Of a stretch of 47,571 nt of DNA, positions 8,687 through 15,513 are shown one piece after another. Positions within the stretch are counted from its first letter, which is position 1; the number at the start of each line of letters is the position of its first letter. Below the pieces are notes generated by a model. It was not told where the DNA came from. It was given only the letters and a program-made list of their open reading frames with translations, and made no database searches. A program made the position numbers and the translations under genes. The stretch is from Saccharopolyspora indica (GTDB lineage Bacteria; Actinomycetota; Actinomycetes; Mycobacteriales; Pseudonocardiaceae), in NCBI RefSeq assembly GCF_027853965.1, contig NZ_JAQGLB010000037.1, forward strand, positions 1 to 47,571, read 5' to 3'.

Positions 8687-9848
8687 TCGACGTCGGCGCG
8701 TTGTCCTGGACGTAGGAGGCGAAACCGGCCACGTCGTCGAAGGCGAAGCCGTAGGCCTTGCCGTCCTCGGTGTTCTCGTGCATCACCTTCGAGTAGTGGT
8801 TGGTGATGTCGTGCCGGTAGAAGCCCGCCGGATCGGTGCCCGGCTGGTCGGCCGAGTCCAGCAGGATCGAGCGGTTGAAGCCGGCGCCGAGGATCGCCGC
8901 GACCGGGCCGGTGATGCCGTCGTTCGGCGCGGCCAGCGCGCCGTCGCAGAACAGCACGTCCCGGGTGGACGGCTTGCCGATGGGCTTCACGCCGCCGTCG
9001 AAGTTGAAGGTGTCGCCGGAGACCTGGCCGGTGAAGACCTTGCCGTTGTCGGTGTCGATCCGCAGCTGGGTGCCCTGGTACTTCGACCAGACCTCGTCGA
9101 TGTAGGAGTCGTAGTAGGTCCCGGAGAACTTGCCGAGGTCCAGCCCGTGGCCCGGCGCGATCACCCGCAGGTCGTCCTGGCGCAGCCCGGCGAAGTCGGG
9201 GTGCCCGGCGACGCCGCTGAGGATCCGGTCCCGGCCGCCCGCGGGCACCGTGCCGGTGGTCTGGTCCGCGGCGCCCCGCAGCTGGATCGACAGCGGCACG
9301 CTGAACATGTCGACCATCGTGGTGTTGCAGTACATCCCGTCGGCCTTGAGGGTGAACTCGACGGTGTCGTGCAGGACCCCGTAGTTCGGGTCGGTGTCCA
9401 CCCAGCCCGCCGGGTACTGCAGCGCGGGCTTGCCGTCGCCGCCGACGACCACCTTGAACTTCAGCTTCTCGCCGAGCGCGAAGTAGATCCGGCCGGACAT
9501 GCTGGGCAGGTTCAGCTGGGTGTCACCGCTGCCCTGCAGCGGGATGGCGTAGTCGGCGAAGCCGTCGGAGCCGTTGTCGGACTCCGAGACCGGCACCAGC
9601 TGCCCCTCCGGGGTGACCCGGGACTGCTCACCGGTGTCGAGGTTGGTGCCGACGACGTAGACGTGGATCGAGGCGTTGTCGAACTGACCGCTGGAGTTGA
9701 CGATCGTCAGCGGCAGCGGGACCTCCGGCGCGCGGCGACCGGCCAGCGGGGGCACCGCGAGAGCGGGGGAGGCGGCCAGGCCGCCGAGGGCGGGCACGGC
9801 GAGAGCGGCGGCGGAAACACCGCGGAGGAAGGATCGTCTGCTGGGCAC
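8661..9848 (-). CDS. Glycoside hydrolase family 64 (beta-1,3-glucanase-like), Tat-exported
   Basis: A 395-residue secreted enzyme. The N-terminus has a twin-arginine signal (SRRSFLRG, residues 3-10), then an Ala-rich hydrophobic stretch ending near ASPALA. The mature protein matches the GH64/thaumatin-like family: LPLTIVNSSGQFDNASIHVYVVG, SGRIYFALGEKLKF, DTVEFTL...YCNTTMVDMFSVPLSIQL, and the YDSYIDEVWSKY and FNRSILL segments. GH64 members cleave beta-1,3-glucan to laminaripentaose, so a role against fungal or plant callose-like glucan is expected. GTG at 9848 has AAGGGA upstream on the minus strand; the longer frame to 9917 lacks support. The stop overlaps the end of the MFS gene. Confidence 0.9.
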   Translation of the reverse strand: MPSRRSFLRGVSAAALAVPALGGLAASPALAVPPLAGRRAPEVPLPLTIVNSSGQFDNASIHVYVVGTNLDTGEQSRVTPEGQLVPVSESDNGSDGFADYAIPLQGSGDTQLNLPSMSGRIYFALGEKLKFKVVVGGDGKPALQYPAGWVDTDPNYGVLHDTVEFTLKADGMYCNTTMVDMFSVPLSIQLRGAADQTTGTVPAGGRDRILSGVAGHPDFAGLRQDDLRVIAPGHGLDLGKFSGTYYDSYIDEVWSKYQGTQLRIDTDNGKVFTGQVSGDTFNFDGGVKPIGKPSTRDVLFCDGALAAPNDGITGPVAAILGAGFNRSILLDSADQPGTDPAGFYRHDITNHYSKVMHENTEDGKAYGFAFDDVAGFASYVQDNAPTSITVTLTPW

Positions 9849-10071
9849 GGCGCGTCCCTTCGGTCGGAATTGGTTCGGGAGCGCAACAATTGTGGGAACG
9901 CCCTCACCAACCGCCAATACGCCGGAACGCCGTCGGCCGCTGCCCGATCCGGAGCAACCGACGAGTCATTTCCGGACAACCCCGAGGTTCCGGGCGTGCG
10001 CGCCGCACCGGGGGATATCCCTACCGACGTTCCCGCTTTTGCCGAAACCACCGGCGTCCGAGCGGAGGGCC

Positions 10072-10133
10072 GGTCAATTTCGCACGAAATTGACCATCAC
10101 CCGGGTGAACGTCAATTTCGTGCGAAATTGACG
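10072..10133. repeat. Nested palindrome: two inverted copies of a GTCAATTTCG hairpin around a central palindrome
   Basis: Two hairpins with arms GTCAATTTCG/CGAAATTGAC and two-base centres occupy 10072-10095 (centre CA) and 10110-10133 (centre TG). The second is therefore the reverse complement of the first. Between them, 10097-10108 is a perfect 12-base palindrome, TCACCCGGGTGA. The whole 62-base block is itself an inverted repeat around base 10102/10103 with few mismatches. It is AT-rich compared with its surroundings. A repeated extragenic palindrome or miniature mobile element is possible; its role is unknown. Confidence 0.85.
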
Positions 10134-10183
10134 CGGCGTGCGTGGGACTGGAGCTCTGCGGCTGCGTTTCCGATGGTGGTGGG

Positions 10184-10227
10184 CCGTGAGTGTTTTGGGG
10201 GGGCAAGGCACCCCAAAACACTCACGG
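10184..10227. terminator. Long hairpin of the CCGTGAGTGTTTTGGGG family (copy 1)
   Basis: Perfect 17-base arms at 10184-10200 and 10211-10227 with a 10-base loop. Each arm contains four T or four A residues, so the transcript forms a strong stem with internal U-rich steps. It lies 30 bases beyond the stop of the minus-strand hydrolase gene, the expected terminator position. A second copy lies at 31633-31678, after another gene end. Confidence 0.7.
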
Positions 10228-10257
10228 GACAGTGGAAGCGGAGCCGATGATGCGGAC

Positions 10258-11445
10258 TCAGCCCGTGAAGCGGACCTGGGGGTAGGCCGGGGAGGGGCCG
10301 TCGAGGAGGCCTTCGTCGCGGTTTCGGAGGTGGAGGTCGAAGAAGGCGCGGACGTAGGTGCGCAGCGCTTCGGCGTCCGCGCGCGGGTCGGCCGGGTCGG
10401 TCGCGCCGACGAGGACGTCCATTTGCTGCGGGCTGAGGACGCCCGCTTCGCGCAGTTGCGGGGCGAAGACCACCAGGTCGTTGAACGAGTTGTGCGCCGC
10501 CGTGACCATCTGCAGCGCTCGGCGCCAGCCGCGCAGGTTCGACCAGAACTCGCTGATCAGCTCGTGGCCCTGATCGCTCGGATCGGCGGTGAACAGCAGG
10601 AACGGCTGGTCCAGGCCCTCGGGCACCACCGTGCCCCACGGGTCCTCGCGGGTGCCCAGCGGGCCGTCCAGGTCGACTCCGGCGGTGATGCGCGGGTGGT
10701 CGTGCATCGACTGCGCGGTGGTCGCGCCGCCCAGCGAGTGCCCGTACATGCCGATCGAACCCAGGTCCAGCGCTCCGGGCAGGATGCGGCTGCCGAGCTG
10801 GTCGAGGACGAATCCGACGTCGACGACCCGGATCGCCATCTCGCGCTTGAACGTCTCGAACGACTCCGGGTCCGCCTGGCGGTTCACCTCGATGCGGCCA
10901 CCGGGGAACTCCACCTCGGTCGGGTCGTGCGTGTGGTCCAGCGCCACCACGGCGTACCCGTGGCTCGCGAGCTCCTCGGCCAGCAGCGAACCGAAGGCCC
11001 GCGACATCAGGTGCCCGGGGGAGTGCAGCAGCACCGGCAGCGGGCCGCCGCCGAGCTCCACCGGAGCGTCGCGGTGCGAGTGCGTCCGCGTGGCGGCCCA
11101 GTCGACGGTGCCCACCGGGATCTGCGGCGGGATCGCCACGGTGCCCTCGGCCGCGGTGCGCGCGAAGTGCTCGGCCAGCGCGCGCGACATGTGCGGGGCC
11201 ACCGGGTGACCGCCGACGCGCCGCGCCGGGTACCGGACCGACACCATCAGCTCGCGGAAGGGCTTCTCCGGCGCCCACGGATCGGGGCGGGAGGTGTCGA
11301 TCAGGTGCAGGTCGGTGATGCCCACCCGGTGCGGGCCGGTCGGCGCTGGCAGCTCCAGCCGCACCTGCTGCCGGATGCCCGCCGCAGCGGTCGCCGCGGT
11401 CGCGGTGACCGCCAGGCCGGCGAGGAAGAGTCGTCTGCCGATCAT
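10258..11445 (-). CDS. Secreted alpha/beta hydrolase (PAF-acetylhydrolase / lipase-like)
   Basis: A 395-residue predicted esterase or lipase. The N-terminus has a twin-arginine-like signal (GRRLFLAG then an Ala/Thr-rich hydrophobic stretch). The body resembles the platelet-activating-factor acetylhydrolase isoform II group: PVLLHSPGHLMSRAFGSLLAEELASHGYAVVALDHTH, then the nucleophile elbow GHSLGG with Ser237, an acidic DLDGPLG loop (Asp258 or Asp260) and a late histidine at His318 (AAHNSFND). Substrate is unknown. ATG at 11445 is the likely start. It is divergent from the methyltransferase gene at 11541, and a hairpin follows its stop. Confidence 0.85.
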   Translation of the reverse strand: MIGRRLFLAGLAVTATAATAAAGIRQQVRLELPAPTGPHRVGITDLHLIDTSRPDPWAPEKPFRELMVSVRYPARRVGGHPVAPHMSRALAEHFARTAAEGTVAIPPQIPVGTVDWAATRTHSHRDAPVELGGGPLPVLLHSPGHLMSRAFGSLLAEELASHGYAVVALDHTHDPTEVEFPGGRIEVNRQADPESFETFKREMAIRVVDVGFVLDQLGSRILPGALDLGSIGMYGHSLGGATTAQSMHDHPRITAGVDLDGPLGTREDPWGTVVPEGLDQPFLLFTADPSDQGHELISEFWSNLRGWRRALQMVTAAHNSFNDLVVFAPQLREAGVLSPQQMDVLVGATDPADPRADAEALRTYVRAFFDLHLRNRDEGLLDGPSPAYPQVRFTG

Positions 11446-11457
11446 GCGTTCCCCTAA

Positions 11458-11489
11458 CGCTCGAATCGGACTTCGATCATGTTCGAGCG
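11458..11489. promoter_or_regulatory. Inverted repeat in divergent promoter region
   Basis: CGCTCGAA at 11458-11465 is inverted as TTCGAGCG at 11482-11489, with a centre-to-centre spacing of 24 bases. It lies between two divergent starts (11445 minus and 11541 plus). The spacing would suit a dimeric repressor, but no regulator gene is adjacent, so the role is a guess. Confidence 0.4.
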
Positions 11490-11527
11490 ATCGTAAAGGC
11501 GATGTGAGAGCCCGCCGGCGGATTGGT

Positions 11528-11533
11528 TAACGT
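11528..11533 (+). promoter_or_regulatory. -10 element (TAACGT) of a probable leaderless promoter
   Basis: TAACGT fits the actinobacterial TANNNT -10. It ends 7 bases before the ATG at 11541, so transcription would start at or next to the start codon. There is no Shine-Dalgarno sequence in between. Confidence 0.5.
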
Positions 11534-11540
11534 TGCCGCG

Positions 11541-12197
11541 ATGGCAGAACTAGTCGCGCGCGGCGAGTCCGAGCGTGGCGAACTCGCGCTGCTGCGCCGG
11601 GACGACGTGCTGGAGCTCCGGGTCAACGGCGTGTTCGTCATGGACACCGCGCACACCGCAACCGAACGGGAACTGGCCACCGCCACGCTGCGCGCCGTGG
11701 ACGCGGCGCGGTTGCGGGTGCTGATCGGCGGGCTGGGCCTGGGTTTCACGCTGCGCGAGGTGCTGGTCGATCCGCGGGTGCGCGAAGCGCACGTCGTCGA
11801 GATCGAACCGGATCTGCTGACCTGGCACCGGGACGGCCTGGTTCCGCACACCGCCGACGCCGTCCGCGACGAGCGGGTTCGCTGGCACGTCGGCGATGTC
11901 GCCGCGGTGCTCGCCGCGCAGCCGCCGGAACGCTTCGACGTCGTGCTGCTCGACGTGGACAACGGCCCGGACTTCCTGGTCTACGACGCCAACTCCGCGA
12001 TCTACCGCAGCGAATTCCTCGCGCGCAGCAAGGAGAAGCTGACCCCCGGCGGCACGCTGGCGATCTGGTCGGCCGACACCTCGCCCGAGCTGCGGGCCGC
12101 GCTGCACGAGGTCTTCGGCAACTGCGAGGAGCTGGCGATCCCGGTGCGGCTCGGCCAGCACGAGACGACCTACCACCTGTTCCTCGCCGTCCGCTAG
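11541..12197 (+). CDS. Spermidine-synthase-like class I methyltransferase fold protein
   Basis: A 218-residue protein with the Rossmann-type nucleotide/aminopropyl-donor-binding core of SpeE-like proteins. Motif I is LIGGLGLGFTLREVL, followed by the acidic VVEIEPDLL, the WHVGDV segment and the DVVLLDVDNGPDFLVYD motif, where SpeE enzymes keep the catalytic aspartates. It lacks the N-terminal beta-barrel domain of true spermidine synthases, so the reaction is uncertain; it may be a SAM-dependent methyltransferase. ATG 11541 lies right behind a -10-like TAACGT, suggesting a leaderless mRNA. It converges with ogt: the two stop codons overlap within a CTAG at 12194-12197. Confidence 0.82.
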   Translation: MAELVARGESERGELALLRRDDVLELRVNGVFVMDTAHTATERELATATLRAVDAARLRVLIGGLGLGFTLREVLVDPRVREAHVVEIEPDLLTWHRDGLVPHTADAVRDERVRWHVGDVAAVLAAQPPERFDVVLLDVDNGPDFLVYDANSAIYRSEFLARSKEKLTPGGTLAIWSADTSPELRAALHEVFGNCEELAIPVRLGQHETTYHLFLAVR

Positions 12198-12715
12198 GAC
12201 TCCAGCAGGTCGAGTTCGAGCAGGCTCGGCTCGATGATCCCCTCCAGCACCAGCAGCTTCCGCTTGGCCTCCAGGCCCGGCCCGAAGCCGCCGAGCCCGC
12301 CGCCGCTGGCCAGCACCCGGTGGCACGGCACGATCAGCGGAATCGGGTTGCTGCCCATGATCGTGCCGACCGCGCGCGAGGCCTCCGGACGTCCCGAGAG
12401 CTCGGCCAGCCGCTTGTAGCTCACCGCTTCGCCGAACGGCACGAGCTCGAACAGGGTGCGCAGCACGTGCAGCCGCAGGCCCTGCATCGGTGCCCACTCG
12501 ATCGGCACGTCGAACTCGCGGCGGCGGTGCCCGAAGTACTCGTCGAGCTGCCGCGCGGTCTCGGCCGCCAGCCCGGTGTCGCGCACCAGCTCCGCGTCGT
12601 ACTCGCCGAGCACCGCGTCGGGCTCGGCGAAGGCGATCTGGCGCACCCCGGACGCCCCGGCCACCACGGTCAGCGGCCCGACCGGGCTCGCCAGCACGCT
12701 CCACGACAGCGACAT
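12194..12715 (-). CDS. ogt: Methylated-DNA--protein-cysteine S-methyltransferase
   Basis: A suicide repair protein that moves the alkyl group from O6-alkylguanine (and O4-alkylthymine) in DNA to its own cysteine. The 173-residue product has an N-terminal ribonuclease-like domain and the C-terminal helix-turn-helix catalytic domain: FGEAVSYKRLAELSGRPEASRAVGTIMGSNPIPLIVPCHRV with acceptor Cys131, then GFGPGLEAKRKLLVLEG. ATG at 12715 gives the canonical N-terminus (MSLSWSVLASPVGPLTVV). The open frame reaching 12904 is upstream noise. The gene is convergent with the methyltransferase-like gene. Confidence 0.95.
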   Translation of the reverse strand: MSLSWSVLASPVGPLTVVAGASGVRQIAFAEPDAVLGEYDAELVRDTGLAAETARQLDEYFGHRRREFDVPIEWAPMQGLRLHVLRTLFELVPFGEAVSYKRLAELSGRPEASRAVGTIMGSNPIPLIVPCHRVLASGGGLGGFGPGLEAKRKLLVLEGIIEPSLLELDLLES

Positions 12716-13055
12716 TCCCGAACCTCGAATTCTTCCAGTGGTTGGTTTGCGTGGCGGTGCGGGTGGCGGAACCTCACCGCCCGCCTGGCTGCGGGATCCC
12801 GTTCTCATGTATGTCCGATACACGGCGAACGGGCTGTCTCGCCCAGGGCGTGCCCCAGGGGTACGGGCACCGTGAACCCGCGGCGGTGCGGGTTGACGGC
12901 CCACTCACCGAAAAGCGCAAGCGGCTCGCGCCGCTTATGAAGCGAACGGTAGCGCTCAGCACCGACAACGCGCTGCGCACAAGGCTGTGGCGGCTTCCCG
13001 CCGACCGCCGAGCTGACCAGGTCCGGGCACTGGTCCGCGGGTTAGGCTCCGGAAC
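12716..13055. other. Gene-free 340-bp divergent promoter region (ogt / pepQ)
   Basis: No convincing coding frame. It contains the ogt promoter (minus strand) and the pepQ promoter (plus strand). A small hairpin, AAGCGGC-TCGC-GCCGCTT, lies at 12919-12936. The -10 of pepQ is at 13043-13048. Confidence 0.6.
13043..13048 (+). promoter_or_regulatory. -10 element (TAGGCT) of a probable leaderless pepQ promoter
   Basis: TAGGCT is a common actinobacterial -10 hexamer. It ends exactly 7 bases before the pepQ ATG at 13056, and no Shine-Dalgarno is present. This geometry predicts a leaderless transcript. Confidence 0.6.
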
Positions 13056-14165
13056 ATGTCCGAAGCGCACTCCCACCGACGGCAAGCCCTCCGCGACCGC
13101 CTGCGCGCGCAGGAACTGGACGCGATCCTGGTGACCGATCTGCTCAACATCCGCTACCTCACCGGCTTCACCGGGTCCAACGCCGCGCTGGTGGTGCACG
13201 CCGCCGACGAGCCGGGTGCCGAGGCGCGGACGGTGTTCTGCACCGACGGCCGCTACCTGACGCAGGCCCAGGAGCAGGTCCCGGACCTGGAGCGGGTGAT
13301 CGACCGGGCGAGCGATCTGACGCTGGCCGACCGGATCGGCTCGGCGGCCGCCGAGCACCGCCGCGTCGGGTTCGAGAGCCAGCACGTCACCGTCGACCGC
13401 CGCGACGTGCTGGCCGAGGCCGCGGGCAAGGCCGAGCTGGTGCGCGCGCCGGGGCACGTCGAGCACCTGCGGCTGGTCAAGGACGAGACCGAGATCGAGG
13501 CGCTGCGGATGGCCTGCGCCGCCGCCGACCGGGCGCTGGCCGACCTGATCGAGCACGGCGGGCTGCGCGCCGGGCGCACCGAGCTGGAGGTCGCCCGCGA
13601 GCTCGACTCGCGGATGCTGGACCACGGCGCCGCCGGACCGTCGTTCGACACGATCATCGCCTTCGGCGCGAACTCCGCGGTCCCGCACCACCGGCCGACC
13701 GACGCGGTGCTGGCCACCGGCGACTTCGTCAAGATGGACTTCGGCGCGCTGGTCGACGGCTACCACTCGGACATGACCCGCACCGTCGTGCTGGGCAAGC
13801 CCGCCGACTGGCAGCGCGAGATCTACGAGCTGGTGCGCACCTCGCAGGCCGCCGGGCGGGCCGCGGTGCAGGACGGCGCCGACGTGCGCGACGTGGACAC
13901 CGCGGCGCGGAAGGTGATCGAGGACGCCGGGTACGGCGAGCAGTTCCTGCACGGCCTCGGACACGGCGTCGGCCTGGAGATCCACGAGGCACCGACGTTG
14001 TCCCAGCGGGGAGACGGTAGAATCAGCGCCGGGATGGCGGTCACCGTCGAGCCTGGCGTGTATCTGGCGGGCCAGGGCGGGGTCCGCATCGAGGACACGC
14101 TGGTCGTGCGTCCCAGCACGCCGGAGCTCCTCACCTTGACGACGAAGGAGCTCGTCGCCGTCTGA
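13056..14165 (+). CDS. pepQ: Xaa-Pro aminopeptidase / proline dipeptidase (M24B)
   Basis: A cytosolic metallopeptidase that hydrolyses X-Pro peptide bonds. The 369-residue product has the N-terminal creatinase-like domain (NIRYLTGFTGSNAAL...DGRYLTQAQEQVP) and the C-terminal pita-bread domain from about residue 140. Metal-ligand motifs are visible: MDFGALVDGYHSDMTRTV (two Asp), HGLGHGVGLEIHE (His), TVEPGVYL (Glu) and GGVRIEDTLVV (Glu). Start ATG 13056 is placed behind a -10 box with a 7-base gap. It is followed by efp and nusB, the same neighbours as in M. tuberculosis (Rv2535c-Rv2533c); the pairing fits proline-related translation biology but is not proof of shared function. Confidence 0.95.
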   Translation: MSEAHSHRRQALRDRLRAQELDAILVTDLLNIRYLTGFTGSNAALVVHAADEPGAEARTVFCTDGRYLTQAQEQVPDLERVIDRASDLTLADRIGSAAAEHRRVGFESQHVTVDRRDVLAEAAGKAELVRAPGHVEHLRLVKDETEIEALRMACAAADRALADLIEHGGLRAGRTELEVARELDSRMLDHGAAGPSFDTIIAFGANSAVPHHRPTDAVLATGDFVKMDFGALVDGYHSDMTRTVVLGKPADWQREIYELVRTSQAAGRAAVQDGADVRDVDTAARKVIEDAGYGEQFLHGLGHGVGLEIHEAPTLSQRGDGRISAGMAVTVEPGVYLAGQGGVRIEDTLVVRPSTPELLTLTTKELVAV

Positions 14166-14208
14166 CGCACTGCAGTGCGCCGACACCGCCGGAATCTCGA
14201 TTCGGCGG
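14166..14208. repeat. Two tandem hairpins between pepQ and efp
   Basis: Immediately after the pepQ stop, 14166-14179 is a perfect 14-base palindrome (CGCACTGCAGTGCG). A second hairpin at 14186-14208 has arms CCGCCGGAATC and GATTCGGCGG, with one bulged G. Neither is followed by a T tract. They could attenuate or separate pepQ and efp transcription, or protect the efp mRNA 5' end. Confidence 0.6.
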
Positions 14209-14246
14209 AACACGCCCGAGCCATCACCACAGGAGAAGATCCCCAC

Positions 14247-14813
14247 GTGGCATCCACGAACGACCTGAAGAACGGACTGGTGCTCAACATCGACGGCCAG
14301 CTCTGGTCCGTCGTGAACTTCCAGCACGTCAAGCCCGGCAAGGGTGGCGCCTTCGTGCGCACCACGCTGAAGAACGTGCTCTCCGGCAAGGTCGTGGACA
14401 AGACCTTCAACGCCGGCGTGAAGGTGGAGACGGCCAACGTCGACCGCCGCGAGATGACCTACCTCTACGACGACGGCACCGACTACGTCTTCATGGACCC
14501 GGACACCTACGACCAGGTCCAGATCTCGCGCGAGGTCGTCGGCGACGCGGCGAACTACATGCTGGAGAACAGCACCGTGTCCGTCGCCCGCCACGACGGC
14601 GAGCCGCTGTACGTCGAGCTGCCCGCCTCGGTCGAGCTGGTCGTCCAGCACACCGACCCGGGTCTGCAGGGCGACCGCTCCACCGGTGGCACCAAGCCTG
14701 CCACCCTGGAGACCGGTGCCGAGATCCAGGTGCCGCTGTTCCTCAACACCGGTGACAAGGTCAAGGTCGACCCGCGCGACGGCCGGTACCTCAGCCGCGT
14801 CAACAGCAAATGA
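14247..14813 (+). CDS. efp: Elongation factor P
   Basis: Binds the ribosome between P and E sites and relieves stalling at polyproline stretches. The 188-residue product has the three OB/KOW-type beta-barrel domains: domain I ends near residue 65, domain II runs from YLYDDGTDYVFMD, and the C-terminal signature is STGGTKPATLETGAEIQVPLFLNTGDKVKVD. The functional loop reads HVKPGKGGAFVR with Lys32 at the tip. Most actinobacterial EF-Ps recalled here have PGKGP, so the proline after Gly33 is replaced by glycine. No EpmA/EarP-type modification gene is visible nearby. The start is GTG 14247, with AGGAGA at 14231-14236. Confidence 0.97.
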   Translation: MASTNDLKNGLVLNIDGQLWSVVNFQHVKPGKGGAFVRTTLKNVLSGKVVDKTFNAGVKVETANVDRREMTYLYDDGTDYVFMDPDTYDQVQISREVVGDAANYMLENSTVSVARHDGEPLYVELPASVELVVQHTDPGLQGDRSTGGTKPATLETGAEIQVPLFLNTGDKVKVDPRDGRYLSRVNSK

Positions 14814-14855
14814 GCGCCTGCCCGTCGGCCACCGCGGCCGGGAAGAGGGTGTGAG

Positions 14856-15278
14856 GTGGGTTCACGGAGCAAGGCGCGCAAGCGCGCGGTGGACTTCCTC
14901 TACGAGGCCGACCAGCGCGGCGTGGACGCGGTGACCCTGCTGTCCGACCGGGTCGGTTCCCCCGAGGTGCCGCCGGTCAACGACTACACCGTCACCCTCG
15001 TGGAGGGCGTCACGGAGAACCGCGCCCGCATCGACGAGCTGCTCACCCAGCACGCCGAGGGCTGGTCGCTGGACCGGATGCCCGCGGTGGACCGCTCGGT
15101 CCTGCGGCTGGGCCTCTACGAGCTCCTCTGGAGCGAGGACGTCCCGCCCGCGGTGGCGATCGACGAAGCGGTGGAGCTGGTCAAGGCGCTGTCCACGGAC
15201 GACTCGCCGCGGTTCGTCAACGGCATCCTGGGCCGCATCGCGGGCATCAGCAACCGCCTGCGCAAGACGGTCAAGTAA
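14856..15278 (+). CDS. nusB: Transcription antitermination factor NusB
   Basis: All-helical RNA-binding protein that pairs with S10 (NusE) on boxA RNA to promote rRNA antitermination. The 140-residue length is typical. Motifs: KARKRAVDFLYEADQRGVD at the N-terminus, the WSLDRMPAVDRSVLRLGLYELLW core and VAIDEAVELVKALSTDDSPRFVNGILGRI at the C-terminus. The start is GTG 14856 with GAGGGTG sequence just upstream; GTG 14851 is not in this frame. It lies 42 bases after efp and is probably co-transcribed. Downstream stands an array of three strong hairpins facing the convergent bldD gene. Confidence 0.96.
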   Translation: MGSRSKARKRAVDFLYEADQRGVDAVTLLSDRVGSPEVPPVNDYTVTLVEGVTENRARIDELLTQHAEGWSLDRMPAVDRSVLRLGLYELLWSEDVPPAVAIDEAVELVKALSTDDSPRFVNGILGRIAGISNRLRKTVK

Positions 15279-15307
15279 CCAGGCGGCTCACCCGCACGCA
15301 TGAAGAC

Positions 15308-15352
15308 CGAAGGGCACCTTTCGCCAACCAACTCGGCGAAAGGTGCCCTTCG
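15308..15352. terminator. Hairpin of the GAAGGGCACCTTT family (copy 1)
   Basis: Perfect 18-base stem: 15308-15325 pairs with 15335-15352 around a 9-base loop. The arms include GAAGGGCACCTTT and AAAGGTGCCCTTC. It stands 29 bases after the nusB stop and is probably a bidirectional terminator for nusB and convergent bldD. Confidence 0.75.
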
Positions 15353-15388
15353 TCATGCCCACAACCAGGCACCGCCACCCGTTCGGTG

Positions 15389-15443
15389 CGCGGTGAAGGG
15401 CACCTTTCAGCAAGTAAGTTGCTAAAAGGTGCCCTTCACCGCG
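15389..15443. terminator. Hairpin of the GAAGGGCACCTTT family (copy 2)
   Basis: 19-base perfect lower stem (15389-15407 with 15425-15443), one mismatch, then a 5-base upper stem AGCAA/TTGCT around a 5-base loop. The arm core is identical to copies 1 and 4. It is the second of three tandem hairpins between nusB and bldD. Confidence 0.72.
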
Positions 15444-15455
15444 ATCGAGATGGCG

Positions 15456-15495
15456 GAAGGGCACCTCGCGCCGGGGAGGGTGCGAGGTGCCCTTC
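15456..15495. terminator. Hairpin of the GAAGGGCACC family (copy 3, divergent)
   Basis: Perfect 14-base stem (15456-15469 with 15482-15495) around a 12-base GC-rich loop. The core GAAGGGCACC is shared with the others, but the TTT segment is replaced by TCGC. It lies 18 bases beyond the bldD stop on the minus strand. Confidence 0.68.
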
Positions 15496-15513
15496 GGGGG
15501 TGTGCGGAAGTTC

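Larger units (their letters stand above)
9849..10257. other. Gene-free 409-bp interval carrying two palindromic elements
   Basis: Lies between the start of the GH64 gene and the stop of the next minus-strand gene, so it must hold the GH64 promoter at its left end. No coding frame was convincing. The right half is occupied by a nested palindrome (10072-10133) and a long hairpin (10184-10227), each annotated separately. Confidence 0.7.

Noticed and set aside
12194..12904. Longer Ogt with a 63-residue N-terminal extension
   Set aside because: The extension is Pro/Arg-rich upstream sequence without homology; ATG 12715 gives the family N-terminus.
15308..15495. CRISPR-like array
   Set aside because: The repeated units are palindromic stems of differing length with no equal-length unique spacers and no cas genes.
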